Shown here: positions 19,741 through 28,530 of the stretch, in pieces
Position numbering within the stretch: the stretch's first letter is position 1
Layout: every line of letters starts with the position of its first letter
NCBI RefSeq assembly: GCF_020424085.1
Contig: NZ_CP080203.1
Span: 1,984,001-2,048,000, forward strand
Origin: Mycetocola spongiae
GTDB lineage: Bacteria > Actinomycetota > Actinomycetes > Actinomycetales > Microbacteriaceae
Length of the DNA stretch: 64,000 nt
Reading direction: 5' to 3'
Program-made: the position numbers and the translations under genes
Notes under the pieces: generated by a model
Told to the model about the DNA's origin: nothing
Seen by the model: only the letters and a program-made list of their open reading frames with translations
Database searches by the model: none

Positions 19741-19765
19741 AACCGGTTCGGGTCCTTGATACGGT
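19741..19765 (+). promoter_or_regulatory. Promoter and second AACCGGTT site of the FadR-type regulator
   Basis: A second perfect AACCGGTT lies at 19741-19748, 52 bases from the first, and the -10 hexamer TACGGT (19760-19765) ends six bases before the regulator ATG. The site would sit near -30 of the regulator transcript. Confidence 0.6.
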
Positions 19766-19771
19766 CAAGAA

Positions 19772-20515
19772 ATGCCGGCCTACCCCCAAGACGATCCCGC
19801 CCTCCTCAAATTGGAGCTGCGGGCGATGCCACGCGGCACCGCCGTGGCCGAGGTCGCCAAACAGCTCACCACGCTCCTGACCCGCGGCGGGCTGGCCCCC
19901 GGCTCGCGGCTTCCCCCCGAGCGCCAGCTCGCGGAATCCCTCGGCGTGGGTCGCTCGGCCGTGCGCGAGGCGCTGGCTGCCCTGGAAATCCTGGGCATCG
20001 TCACCGTAAAACCGGGCTCGGGCACGTATCTACGCGATAGCGTCTCCGAGCTGCTGCCCACCACCCTGAGCTGGGGCCTTATGCTCTCCGCGAGCAGCAC
20101 CTCGGAACTGATCGAGGTGCGCTCGGGCCTCGAGGTGCAGGCCGTGACCCTCGCCGCCGCCCGCATCGACGCCGCCGCACTGGGGCGGCTCGACGAATAC
20201 GTCACCACGATGGAACACAACCTGGAAAACGTCGAGGCGTTTATCGAGGCCGACGCCCGCTTCCACCTTCAGATCGCCACCAGCTCCGGAAATATGGTGC
20301 TGCGCGATCTGCTCCTCACCGTGCGCTCCCTGCTCCGCCTCTGGGTCGAGCGGGCACTCCAAAACGAACAGCAGGCACGGGACGCCGCCCGCGAGCACCG
20401 CGAGATCCTCGGCGCGCTGCGCGCCCGCGATCCGCGCGCCGCCGAGGCCGCGATGACCGGGCATATGCGCACCGCCGCGCAGCGGGTGGAGGGGCAACTC
20501 GATACCGAGTCCTAG
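19772..20515 (+). CDS. FadR-type GntR regulator (FCD domain)
   Basis: Repressor of 247 residues: winged helix with LPPERQLAESLGVGRSAVRE (about 45-65) and GSGTYL wing, then an all-helical FCD ligand domain with conserved Asp/His metal ligands (ADARFHLQIA and later EHREIL). It diverges from the lactonase-like operon; both promoters carry AACCGGTT, so autoregulation and control of the operon by a sugar-acid effector are likely. Leaderless by position of TACGGT. Confidence 0.88.
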   Translation: MPAYPQDDPALLKLELRAMPRGTAVAEVAKQLTTLLTRGGLAPGSRLPPERQLAESLGVGRSAVREALAALEILGIVTVKPGSGTYLRDSVSELLPTTLSWGLMLSASSTSELIEVRSGLEVQAVTLAAARIDAAALGRLDEYVTTMEHNLENVEAFIEADARFHLQIATSSGNMVLRDLLLTVRSLLRLWVERALQNEQQARDAAREHREILGALRARDPRAAEAAMTGHMRTAAQRVEGQLDTES

Positions 20516-20552
20516 CCCGCGCACGGGCGGGCGTGAGAGGATGTGCCCCATC

Positions 20553-20777
20553 ATGAAAATCACGTATGACGCCGATGCCAACGCCGCGTATATCTACATT
20601 GCCGAGTCCATCGCCGCCGGCGAGAGCGTGGCCCAAACGGACGCCCTGGCCACCCCGGGTGGGCTCGGCGAGGTCATCCTCGATTTTGATCGCCGCGGGC
20701 ATCTCCTGGGCATCGAGATTCTCGGCGCCACGGGCGTGCTTCCGCCCGCGATCCTCGCCGCCGCGACGCCAATCTAG
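20553..20777 (+). CDS. DUF2283 domain protein
   Basis: Small protein of 74 residues starting MKITYDADANAAYIYIA, the hallmark of DUF2283, with the later GEVILDFDRRGHLLGIEIL strand pair. An ATG 12 bases upstream is in frame but directly abuts AGAGG, so the 20553 start, which coincides with the family start, is preferred. Function unknown; some relatives are linked to toxin-antitoxin-like loci, but no partner is seen here. Confidence 0.85.
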   Translation: MKITYDADANAAYIYIAESIAAGESVAQTDALATPGGLGEVILDFDRRGHLLGIEILGATGVLPPAILAAATPI

Positions 20778-20800
20778 CGCCGCGGCGGCGGGGCCCTTCG

Positions 20801-21748
20801 CTAGCGGGCCTCGCTTGCCCCGGTGAGGCGATCCAGCTCGGAGGCGGAGAGCTCAAAATTCAGCGAGTCCAGCAGGGGCGGCAGCTGCTGGCGGTTGCGT
20901 GCACTGGCAATCGGGGCCACCACGGTGGGCTGCTGGCGCAACCAGGCGAGCGAGATCGTGGCCAGCGTCACGCCGTGGGCCGCCGAGATCTCGTCCAGCT
21001 CGGCCAGCACGCGCCGGCCACGCTCGTCCAGATATCCCTCGGCCTGTCCCGCGCGCGGGCTATCCACGCTCACTCCGTCCCGATATTTTCCTGTCAGGAA
21101 GCCCTTGGCGAGCGCAAAATAGGGCAGGACACCCAGCCCGTATTTTTCCGCGCGCGGCGCAAGCTCCGCCTCAAACTCGCGCTCCACGAGGTTATAGTGC
21201 GGCTGCAGGGCCACGGGGGCGTGCAACCCACGCTCGGCCACGATCGCAAACCACTCGTCGATGCGCGCCGCATCGTAATTGGAGATGCCCAGATAGCGCA
21301 CCTTGCCCGCGTCCACGAGCTCGCTGAGCGCGGTCACGGTCTCGGCCAGGGGCACACTCGGGTCATCAAAATGTGCGTAGTACAGGTCGATATGATCGGT
21401 GCCCAGCCGCGCGAGAGATTCCTCGGCGGCGGCGCGGATATTCTCGGGGGCGAGCCCCGCCCGCGAGGGCTTGGTGCTCACCTTCGTGGCGATCACCAGG
21501 TCCTCGGCGCCTCCGCGGCGCGCGATCCACTCGCCGATGATCGACTCGGATTCGCCGCCCTCATGACCCGGGACCCACGCGGAATAGCCATCGGCGGTAT
21601 CGATCAGGTTGCCGCCCCCGGCGGTGAACTCATCCAGCACCCCAAAGGAGGTATCACGATCGGCGGTCCAGCCGAAGACGTTGCCACCCAGGGCCAGGGG
21701 CGCAACCTCCAGGTCCGAGGATCCGATGCGAGACGGTGAGACTGTCAT
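20801..21748 (-). CDS. Aldo/keto reductase
   Basis: NADPH-dependent carbonyl reductase of 315 residues. The catalytic tetrad is intact: Asp and Tyr in IDTADGYS, Lys in VIATKV and His in YYAHFDD. NADPH-binding residues are in the C-terminal part (SARNRQQL). It resembles the AKR groups of general aldehyde reductases and 1-deoxyxylulose reductase-like YajO; substrate not determined. AAGGAGC lies five bases before the ATG. Monocistronic. Confidence 0.9.
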   Translation of the reverse strand: MTVSPSRIGSSDLEVAPLALGGNVFGWTADRDTSFGVLDEFTAGGGNLIDTADGYSAWVPGHEGGESESIIGEWIARRGGAEDLVIATKVSTKPSRAGLAPENIRAAAEESLARLGTDHIDLYYAHFDDPSVPLAETVTALSELVDAGKVRYLGISNYDAARIDEWFAIVAERGLHAPVALQPHYNLVEREFEAELAPRAEKYGLGVLPYFALAKGFLTGKYRDGVSVDSPRAGQAEGYLDERGRRVLAELDEISAAHGVTLATISLAWLRQQPTVVAPIASARNRQQLPPLLDSLNFELSASELDRLTGASEAR

Positions 21749-21886
21749 TATTGCTCCTTCGATACGCGGGAATACTGTCCTCCGAGGCTAGTCCCCCCGG
21801 CCTGAAAACGGCAGATATGTCACCGAATTACTCGCACCGCGAAACGGGGGATGACGCGGGGCCGGACGCTCGCCTAGCATGGTGTC

Positions 21887-22813
21887 ATGACACCCCCCGA
21901 ACTCCTGGTTACCGTTCCCGGCGCGACGCTCCTCACGGCCCTCGGCCCGGTTCCGAAGGGGGTGGAGGTGCGGGTCTGGGACCTGGCCTCGCCGGCCCCG
22001 GCCGAGCATATTAACATCGTGGTTCCGCCGTATATGGGCATCCAAAACGCGCTGGCCGCGCTCGCCCCGATCACCACCGACCTGGTGCAGAGCCAGTCCA
22101 TCGGCTATGACGGCGTGGCCGAGGCCCTGCCGCCGGGACATACGTTTGCCAATGCCGCGAGCGTGCACGAGGCCTCCACCGCCGAGCTCACCCTGGGCCT
22201 GATCCTGGCCGTTCAGCGCAATATTGTGGCCGCCGTTCGCGCGTCCGAGTCCGGCAGCTGGGCGCCGCTGCGCTCGGCAAGCCTCGCCGATCGCCGCGTC
22301 CTCATCGTGGGCTATGGCGGCGTGGGCCAGGCCATCGAGGAGCGGCTCATCCCCTTTGAGGTCGAGGTCACGCGCGTGGCCCGCTCGGCGCGCGGCGGCC
22401 TGCACGGCCCCATCCTCGCGCTGGATGAGCTGCCGGGGCTGCTGCCCGCGGCGGAGATCGTGATCCTCGCGGTTCCGCTCACCGAGGAGACCCGCGGCCT
22501 GGCCGATGCGGCCTTCCTGGCTGCGCTTCCCGATGGGGCGCTTCTCGTGAATATTGCGCGCGGTCCCGTACTGGATACCGCGGCGGCCCTTGCCGAGGCG
22601 CGGTCGGGCCGCCTGCGTTTTGCGCTCGATGTGACCGATCCCGAACCCCTGCCCGCCGATCATCCGCTGTGGGCACTGGAGAACGTGCTGATCACGCCGC
22701 ATGTGGGTGGCGCATCCACCGCGATGATGCCGCGCATGGCCGCCCTGCTGCACCGCCAGATCGCCCACCTGCGCGCCGGGGATCCGGTCGAGAACATCGT
22801 AATTCGCGCCTAA
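21887..22813 (+). CDS. D-isomer-specific 2-hydroxyacid dehydrogenase
   Basis: NAD(P)-dependent reductase of 2-oxo acids, 308 residues. Rossmann loop GYGGVGQAIEERL, catalytic Arg in NIARGPVLD, acid in DVTDPEPLP and base in ITPHVGG are all present. The N-terminal domain carries QSIGYDGV in place of the more usual AGVDxxD. Leaderless by position: TAGCAT (21875-21880) ends six bases before the ATG. Lies upstream of an LldR-lldD pair, so a role in lactate or glyoxylate/hydroxypyruvate metabolism is possible but unproven. Confidence 0.87.
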   Translation: MTPPELLVTVPGATLLTALGPVPKGVEVRVWDLASPAPAEHINIVVPPYMGIQNALAALAPITTDLVQSQSIGYDGVAEALPPGHTFANAASVHEASTAELTLGLILAVQRNIVAAVRASESGSWAPLRSASLADRRVLIVGYGGVGQAIEERLIPFEVEVTRVARSARGGLHGPILALDELPGLLPAAEIVILAVPLTEETRGLADAAFLAALPDGALLVNIARGPVLDTAAALAEARSGRLRFALDVTDPEPLPADHPLWALENVLITPHVGGASTAMMPRMAALLHRQIAHLRAGDPVENIVIRA

Positions 22814-22849
22814 ATTTTCGCGCGGGCCGCCGCGGGCCTGGTTTCGTGT

Positions 22850-22871
22850 TAGTGTATGTGGTCTGACCACA
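22850..22871 (+). promoter_or_regulatory. Promoter and LldR/FadR-type operator of the lactate operon
   Basis: TAGTGT (22850-22855) is a -10 candidate; immediately downstream TGTGGTC-T-GACCACA (22857-22871) is a perfect inverted repeat matching the TGGTNNGACCA type recognised by FadR/LldR regulators. A site at the transcription start would give repression. Confidence 0.7.
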
Positions 22872-22897
22872 AGCTTTCACCGATGAAAGGAGCCTTC

Positions 22898-23641
22898 ATG
22901 GCCGATGAACCACGCGCCTGGCAGGTGGTCCTCGAACATATCGAAAAAGATCTCCTGTCCGGGGTACTCAAACCCGGCGACCGCCTCCCCGGGGAGCGCT
23001 CCCTTGCCGCCGACCTCGGCGTGGGTCGCTCAAGCGTCCGCGAGGCGCTGCGAGTTCTTGAAGTTTTGGGACTCATCCGCACCGCCAGCGGCTCCGGACC
23101 CAGTTCCGGGGCCATCATTATTTCCGTGCCCGGGGGCGGCATGTCCGCGCTCATGCGAATGCAGGTGGCCGCGCGCGGCTTTAGTGTGGCCGATCTGGTG
23201 GATACCCGCCTCATCCTGGAGACCGAGGTGGTCTCCAAGCTGGCCCGGGCCACAACCCCCCACGACCTGGAGCCCTCGCATCGCCTGCTCGCCGCGATGG
23301 AGTCCACGGACCTCAGCCCCGAGGAGTTTCTGGCACTCGATACCCAGTTTCATCTCTCCCTCGCCGAGGCCCTGGGCAATCACGTCCTGACCGCCACGAT
23401 GGCCGGGCTGCGCAGCTCGGTCGAGGGCTATGCCCGGCAGGGCCTCGCGGGGCTGGCCTCCTGGAAAACCACCTCGCTGCGGCTGCGCCACGAGCACCGC
23501 GCCGTATCCGATGCGATTGCCGCGGGGGACGCCAAGCTCGCCCGCCAGGCCATTCGCGCCCATATCACTGGCTATTACGTCGAATCCGGCCTCCCCGGCT
23601 CCGGCCAGCCCGTCACCGATTCATCCCCGGAGGAGAACTAA
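22898..23641 (+). CDS. FadR-type GntR regulator, probable LldR
   Basis: Regulator of 247 residues with winged helix LPGERSLAADLGVGRSSVREAL and a C-terminal FCD domain (LDTQFHLSLAEALGN, later RHEHRAVSDAI). The ATG at 22898 follows AAAGGAG. Three bases separate it from the lldD-like gene, so regulator and enzyme are one operon, as in other lactate utilisation loci. The palindrome just upstream matches its expected site. Lactate as effector is inference from the neighbour. Confidence 0.87.
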   Translation: MADEPRAWQVVLEHIEKDLLSGVLKPGDRLPGERSLAADLGVGRSSVREALRVLEVLGLIRTASGSGPSSGAIIISVPGGGMSALMRMQVAARGFSVADLVDTRLILETEVVSKLARATTPHDLEPSHRLLAAMESTDLSPEEFLALDTQFHLSLAEALGNHVLTATMAGLRSSVEGYARQGLAGLASWKTTSLRLRHEHRAVSDAIAAGDAKLARQAIRAHITGYYVESGLPGSGQPVTDSSPEEN

Positions 23642-23644
23642 ATC

Positions 23645-24898
23645 ATGGTAGAACGTCGCATTCCCAAGGTGCGCGACCTCGCGCCCCTTATGCAGTTTAA
23701 GAAGCCCGAGTTTAACGCCCGCACCCGCCGCCTGGCAGCGGCCAGCACCATCGCCGATCTGCGGGCCATTGCCAAGCGGGTCACCCCCACCGCGCCATTT
23801 GACTATACCGATGGCGCCGCCGAGGGCGAGATCTCGCTCGGCCGTGCGCGCCAGGCCTTCGAGGATATCGAGTTTCACCCCGCGGTCCTGCGTAACGTCG
23901 CCCAGCTGGATACCAGCCGCGAGGTGCTGGGCAAGACCGTGGCCCAGCCGTTTGGTATTGCCCCCACCGGCTTTACCCGGATGATGCAGACCGAGGGGGA
24001 GCGCGCGGGCGCCACTGCCGCGCAGGCCGCCGGCATCCCGTTTACCCTCTCCACCATGGGCACCACCTCGATCGAGGATGTCGCCGCCGCGGCACCGAAC
24101 GGCCGCAACTGGTTCCAGCTCTATATGTGGACCGATCGCGAGCGCTCGCTGGCCCTCGTGGATCGTGCCGCGGCGGCGGGCTATGACACGCTGATGGTCA
24201 CCGTGGATACCCCCGTGGGTGGTGCCCGCCTGCGCGATGTCCGCAACGGCATGACCATCCCTCCCACCCTCACCCCGAAGACCGTGGTTAACGCGATCCC
24301 GCGCCCCGCGTGGTGGATCAACTTCCTCACCACCGAGCCGCTCGCATTTGCCTCGCTGGACCGCTGGTCGGGCACGGTGGCGGCGCTCATCGACACCATG
24401 TTTGACCCCACGGTGGGCCCGGAGGAGGTGCGCTTCATCCGCCAGCAGTGGGAGGGCAAGCTGGTGGTGAAGGGTATTCAGTCGGTCGCCGATGCCCGGC
24501 TCGCGGTGGATCTGGGCGCGGATGGCATCATCCTCTCCAATCACGGCGGCCGCCAGCTTGATCGCGCCCCGATCCCGTTCCACCTGCTGCCCAAGGTGGT
24601 GGCCGAGGTCGGGAACGATACCGAGGTGATGCTGGATACGGGCATCATGAACGGCGCCGATATCGTGGCCTCGGTGGCGATGGGTGCGCGCTTCACGCTG
24701 ATCGGGCGCGCGTATCTTTATGGCCTGATGGCCGGCGGCCGGCAGGGTGTGGATCGCACGATTGAGATCCTCTCCGAGGAGATCGCGCGCACGATGCGCC
24801 TGCTCGGGGTCTCCAGCCTGGACGAGCTGGAGCCGGGCCATGTCACCCAGCTCGCGCGGCTGGTCCCGCTGAGCGCGGCTTCCACGCTCGCGCGCTAA
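23645..24898 (+). CDS. lldD: FMN-dependent L-lactate dehydrogenase (quinone)
   Basis: Alpha-hydroxyacid oxidase-fold enzyme of 417 residues that oxidises L-lactate to pyruvate and passes electrons to menaquinone at the membrane. FMN barrel landmarks: [11 protein letters not shown] near residue 50, [27 protein letters not shown] (lysine to FMN) and the catalytic SNHGGRQLD with His and Arg. Length and sequence fit the LldD2 type of Actinobacteria. Co-transcribed with the FadR/LldR regulator and closed by a terminator. Mandelate or glycolate oxidation is a less likely alternative. Confidence 0.9.
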   Translation: MVERRIPKVRDLAPLMQFKKPEFNARTRRLAAASTIADLRAIAKRVTPTAPFDYTDGAAEGEISLGRARQAFEDIEFHPAVLRNVAQLDTSREVLGKTVAQPFGIAPTGFTRMMQTEGERAGATAAQAAGIPFTLSTMGTTSIEDVAAAAPNGRNWFQLYMWTDRERSLALVDRAAAAGYDTLMVTVDTPVGGARLRDVRNGMTIPPTLTPKTVVNAIPRPAWWINFLTTEPLAFASLDRWSGTVAALIDTMFDPTVGPEEVRFIRQQWEGKLVVKGIQSVADARLAVDLGADGIILSNHGGRQLDRAPIPFHLLPKVVAEVGNDTEVMLDTGIMNGADIVASVAMGARFTLIGRAYLYGLMAGGRQGVDRTIEILSEEIARTMRLLGVSSLDELEPGHVTQLARLVPLSAASTLAR

Positions 24899-24927
24899 GA
24901 CTTCCTCTCTCCAGGGGAATACCCACG

Positions 24928-24969
24928 GGCCCCTCCCTCGCCGCGGCGAGCGGAGGGGCCTCGTGCGTT
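24928..24969 (+). terminator. Terminator after lldD
   Basis: Outer stem GGCCCCTCC (24928-24936) with GGAGGGGCC (24952-24960) and inner stem CTCGCC/GGCGAG; the T-rich tail is short (TCGTGCGTTT). Confidence 0.75.
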
Positions 24970-24991
24970 TGGCACCGCTATGCTGGTGCGC

Positions 24992-25948
24992 ATGTCAGTG
25001 CCGCCCCGCGAACGCCCCTCCCCCGCCCCGCACCGGCCCAGCCGCATCGACGATCCCCGCTGGGGGCGCGCCTATTTTGCCGTGCAGGCGCTGGCCGGGG
25101 CCGCGTGGTGGATCGGGGTTTTTAGCGTTCCGGGCATTCGCGAGGCCACTCTGGGCGGGATCGCCCCCGTGCCGATGGCGGCGCTGGATCTGCCCCTCTT
25201 TGTCCTGGCCTCGCTGCTGGTGGCGCTGGGTGTGCGCGCGGCGGTCTGGGTCATCGCGCCGTGGACAATCCTGGTGGCACTCGGCATGGTGGCCTATGCC
25301 ACGATCTCCGGGGAGGCCGGCTGGGGTGCCCTGCTGATGATCGCCTCCGCGGTCGCGAGCTCGGTCGCCGGCTGCCTGGTGCTCTGGGGGCGGCTGCCGC
25401 GCGAGATCATCGCGCGCGGGCCGTTTGCGTTTCGCCCGGCCTCCCGCACCGGTAGGCGCAGCAATCTGCGCCGCACGGGGCTTCAGATCACGGTATTTTG
25501 GGGCCTGTTTCTGCTGCTGATTCCCGCCGCGATCCTGCCGCTGGAATACCGCTGGGGGCTGCATATTGAGATGCCGCTCGCGGTGCGTCTGGGCGGGGCC
25601 GCGCTCCTCGCGGCGGGCAGCGCGCTCGGGATCTGGTCGGCCGTCTCGATGTCCACGCGCGGGGAGGGTACCCCGCTGCCCTCGGCGATGCCGCGGCTGC
25701 TGGTGGTGGCGGGGCCCTACCGGTTTGTGCGTAATCCGATGGCCGTCGCGGGGATCGCGCAGGGGGTCGCCGTGGGCCTGATCGCGGGGTCCTGGCTCAT
25801 CGTGGCCTATGCGCTGTGCGGATCGCTGGTCTGGAACTGGATTATTCGCCCGGTCGAGGAGGCCGACCTGGAGGAGAGGTTTGGCGAGGAGTTTATGGCC
25901 TATTGCGCGCGCGTGCGCTGCTGGGTTCCGCGGCTGGGGCGGGGTTAA
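24992..25948 (+). CDS. Membrane methyltransferase of the ICMT/PEMT-like family
   Basis: Integral membrane protein of 318 residues. The first two thirds hold about six hydrophobic segments; the C-terminal part has GPYRFVRNPMAVAGI and RPVEEADLEERFGEEFMAYCARV, the AdoMet-binding signature of isoprenylcysteine carboxyl methyltransferase-like and phospholipid methyltransferase-like proteins. The bacterial substrate is unknown. The start at 24992 is preferred over 24980 because TATGCT (24979-24984) stands seven bases before it, the leaderless spacing seen repeatedly in this window. Confidence 0.8.
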   Translation: MSVPPRERPSPAPHRPSRIDDPRWGRAYFAVQALAGAAWWIGVFSVPGIREATLGGIAPVPMAALDLPLFVLASLLVALGVRAAVWVIAPWTILVALGMVAYATISGEAGWGALLMIASAVASSVAGCLVLWGRLPREIIARGPFAFRPASRTGRRSNLRRTGLQITVFWGLFLLLIPAAILPLEYRWGLHIEMPLAVRLGGAALLAAGSALGIWSAVSMSTRGEGTPLPSAMPRLLVVAGPYRFVRNPMAVAGIAQGVAVGLIAGSWLIVAYALCGSLVWNWIIRPVEEADLEERFGEEFMAYCARVRCWVPRLGRG

Positions 25949-25953
25949 CTCCA

Positions 25954-25984
25954 AAGGGCCCGATCGCGTGGCGATCGGGCCCTC
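25954..25984. terminator. Bidirectional terminator between membrane methyltransferase and solitary 5S
   Basis: Twelve-base stem GGGCCCGATCGC (25956-25967) with its complement at 25971-25982 and a GTG loop. Read leftward it is followed by TTTGG, so it can end the 5S transcript; it also lies six bases after the rightward gene. Confidence 0.8.
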
Positions 25985-25995
25985 ATGAAATATAA

Positions 25996-26114
25996 GTCCG
26001 GCGGTGTCCTACTCTCCCACAGGGTCCCCCCTGCAGTACCATCGGCGCAAAGAGTCTTAGCTTCCGGGTTCGGAATGTGACCGGGCGTTTCCCTCTTGCT
26101 ATGGCCACCGAAAC
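25996..26114 (-). rRNA. rrf: 5S rRNA, solitary second copy
   Basis: About 119 bases, differing from the operon copy at 30829-30947 at only three positions that I can see. It begins GTTTCGGTGGCC and ends ACACCGCCGGAC on the minus strand, as expected for a high-GC Gram-positive 5S. No 23S precedes it; upstream sequence has its own promoter candidate and short motifs resembling rRNA spacer (CGAGAACC, GAGTTCTC). A bidirectional terminator follows. Confidence 0.95.
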
Positions 26115-26136
26115 AGCATTTCGTGGATATGTTTTT

Positions 26137-26166
26137 AGTTTAGGGGACGCGGGGACCATCTACCAA
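26137..26166 (-). promoter_or_regulatory. Candidate promoter of the solitary 5S gene
   Basis: On the minus strand TTGGTA (26161-26166) and TAAACT (26137-26142) are separated by 18 bases, ending 22 bases before the mature 5S 5' end. Confidence 0.5.
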
Positions 26167-26371
26167 AACGACCCACCGCGCCACGCCGCGACCCACCCGA
26201 ATGGGTCGGGAACCGGGGCCGGCCGCGGGACAAGAAGGGGGGAGGTGTCACCGGGGCCGGCTCCGGGTAAATGGCGGTAATTCCCGTCGAGAACCATTAG
26301 GCCCGTTCCACCTGAGCGTTCGTTATGTATGGGCTGTGCTTCGCGGGCGAGTTCTCGGCCGTTTGGGGGGG

Positions 26372-27004
26372 CTAACGCAGGGCGATCTTCTTGCCGCCGG
26401 AGAACATGTTATCGGAGACGGTCAGCTCAACCGGGGTGGCATCCGCGGGGATATCAAAGATCACGGCGCCCTCCACGGCATTGCCCGGGTTGATCTGCGC
26501 GATCCACGTCTGCGAGTCGGGCTGGTCATAAACCGTGGCGGAGGAGTCGGCGTCAAAGGTGCGGCCGCTCTCATCGGTGAGCTTCAGGCTGTTCACGGTG
26601 AACGTCGCGGGCTTATCCCCCACGTTGGCCACGCGAATCTGGAGGCGCATGAACTGGCCCTGCGCGGTGGCGTTCAGGTATTCGCCACCCACCTGGGTCC
26701 CGGCGGGGTCGAGTGCGATTGCGGTGAACTCCAGCTTGCCCGCCGTGACCGGCGTCCCAAATCCGGGTACGTCATCGGCCGGCTTCTCGGCGGGCTTTTC
26801 CCCGGCCGCCTGGGTCTGTCCGCCGGCGGTCTCCGCCGGCCCCTGGGCGGTCTTATCCGTTCCGGCACCGTTTGCGATATTGGCGATGATGATCACGGCA
26901 ATCACCGCACCGATCACGGTGAGCACCTTATGCCGGGCAAAGAAGTTCTTCTTCTTGGGTGCGGCGGCGAGCGGGGTTTCCGGTGCGGGAGGCTGAGTGG
27001 TCAT
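26372..27004 (-). CDS. Membrane-anchored DUF4352 protein
   Basis: Protein of 210 residues with a Pro-rich, then Lys-rich cytoplasmic start (PKKKNFFARHK), one transmembrane helix (about 28-48), a disordered Gly/Ala/Lys linker and an external immunoglobulin-like DUF4352 domain (about 95-210; LRIQVRVANVGDKP-type strand pattern is visible as RLQIRVANVGDKPA). Start ATG 27004 follows AAGGA at eight bases. Family function is unknown; such proteins are extracellular and often near sensors. It diverges from the two-component system and lies between the two 5S genes. Confidence 0.8.
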   Translation of the reverse strand: MTTQPPAPETPLAAAPKKKNFFARHKVLTVIGAVIAVIIIANIANGAGTDKTAQGPAETAGGQTQAAGEKPAEKPADDVPGFGTPVTAGKLEFTAIALDPAGTQVGGEYLNATAQGQFMRLQIRVANVGDKPATFTVNSLKLTDESGRTFDADSSATVYDQPDSQTWIAQINPGNAVEGAVIFDIPADATPVELTVSDNMFSGGKKIALR

Positions 27005-27192
27005 AGTGTGAATCCTTCGTAGCTGTGCGTTGCGGCGGCAGGTTCCGCGGCTATCTCCAGCCTGGCCAAGCGGCGCGCCCCGCGCTCCCGCCATTTGGCG
27101 ATAACCGGGCCACCAAAAGGGGGGAATTGGCGCGAGCGACCATAACCGTTTGAGGGGAGATCCCCGCCCGGGCGGCCCCATATGATGTGATC

Positions 27193-28521
27193 ATGTCCTC
27201 CGTGTACCCTCCACCCCCTCCCCTGCCCGCCGGGCCCCCGCGGCCCGCGTCGCGGGACGAGACCTCCCCCCGCGGGCCCTCGGGATGGCGGCGCGTGGGC
27301 TCGATTCTTTTCACCTCGTTCCTGGCGCTGTGCACGTTCCTGCTGGCCGCGCTCCCGATCGGCCAGCACCAAAACCACCTACCCAATTCGCTCCCCGCAA
27401 TCCTGTCGTTTATCGGGCTGCTTCCCATGCTCGGCGTGTGCGTCATGCTGTTCTGGCGGAGGCAGATCCCGCTGGCCCTCACCCTCACCGCCGCGGGGGT
27501 CGCGGCAGGCTTCCCGTCCACGCCCCTCCCGGCGCTGATCGGGCTGGGGCTGGTCGTGGCCACCCGGCGCGGCGGGCAGGTATGGCTGGCCGCCGCCGCC
27601 GCGGCGCTCGCGGTCACGGTCACCACGATCTGGGATACGGCCGCGGGCGATCAGGGCTGGATCGGTTTATTCTCGGGCGCGCAGCCGAGCGTCGCCGAGG
27701 TGCAGGCCCATCTGCCGTGGCTGATCCCGCTGCTGATTTTGCTCCAGCTCGCGCCGTTTATCGGCGTGGGCCTCATCCGCCGCGCCCGCCGCGAACGCGA
27801 TTCCGCCCGCTCCCTGTCCCTCGCCACCGCCGAGCGCGCCACCGCGCTCAGCGGCGAGGTCTCCCGGCAGCAGGAGCGCCAGGAGGTGGCACGCGAGATT
27901 CACGACACGCTCGCCTCGCGGCTCTCCTCGCTCTCCCTGCACGCGGGCGCCCTGGAGCTCTCCGCCACCGAATCGGACCGCGGCATCGCCGATGCAGCCC
28001 GCGTGGTGCGCGAGTCCGCCCAGAACTCGCTGGACGATCTGCGTCACGTCGTCGAGGTGCTTCGTAACCCGGTCACGGGGTTTCCGATCGGCGCGGGGCG
28101 CACGGGGCTCGCCGATATCACGGCGCTGCTGGATGAGGCCGGGGCGAGCACGGGGCTGCGTTCCAGCATCGTGCTCTCCGATCCCCAGGGTTGCGATCCC
28201 GCGGTCGCGCATGCGTGCTTCCGGCTGATCCAAGAGGCGCTCTCCAATGCCCGCCGACACGCCCCGGGCGCGGCCATAAGGCTGAGCCTCCAGGGCGGAC
28301 CGGGTACCGGGCTGAGCCTGCGCGTGGTCAACGATCTGGTGCACGGTTCCGTCCCCAGCTCGGTGGGCGGGGGCCACGGACTGCTGGGTATGCGCGAGCG
28401 CGCGGCCCTGGTGGGTGGCACGTTCTCGGCCCAGCCCACGCTGGATGATACGTTCACCCTGACCGCCTGGCTGCCGTGGGTTGCCGCCCCCACCACCGCG
28501 GAGCCGACCGCGGCTCGCTAG
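27193..28521 (+). CDS. Two-component sensor histidine kinase (NarL-partner type)
   Basis: Membrane kinase of 442 residues. N-terminal Pro-rich stretch, then five or six hydrophobic segments (about 35-195) without a large external domain, then a HisKA_3 dimerisation helix with phospho-acceptor His237 in REIHDTLASRL, and an ATPase domain ending in GGGHGLLGMRERAALVGG. The architecture suits intramembrane or cell-envelope sensing. TATGAT (27181-27186) ends six bases before the ATG, so it seems leaderless. The response regulator follows directly. Confidence 0.9.
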   Translation: MSSVYPPPPPLPAGPPRPASRDETSPRGPSGWRRVGSILFTSFLALCTFLLAALPIGQHQNHLPNSLPAILSFIGLLPMLGVCVMLFWRRQIPLALTLTAAGVAAGFPSTPLPALIGLGLVVATRRGGQVWLAAAAAALAVTVTTIWDTAAGDQGWIGLFSGAQPSVAEVQAHLPWLIPLLILLQLAPFIGVGLIRRARRERDSARSLSLATAERATALSGEVSRQQERQEVAREIHDTLASRLSSLSLHAGALELSATESDRGIADAARVVRESAQNSLDDLRHVVEVLRNPVTGFPIGAGRTGLADITALLDEAGASTGLRSSIVLSDPQGCDPAVAHACFRLIQEALSNARRHAPGAAIRLSLQGGPGTGLSLRVVNDLVHGSVPSSVGGGHGLLGMRERAALVGGTFSAQPTLDDTFTLTAWLPWVAAPTTAEPTAAR

Positions 28522-28530
28522 ACTACCGGG

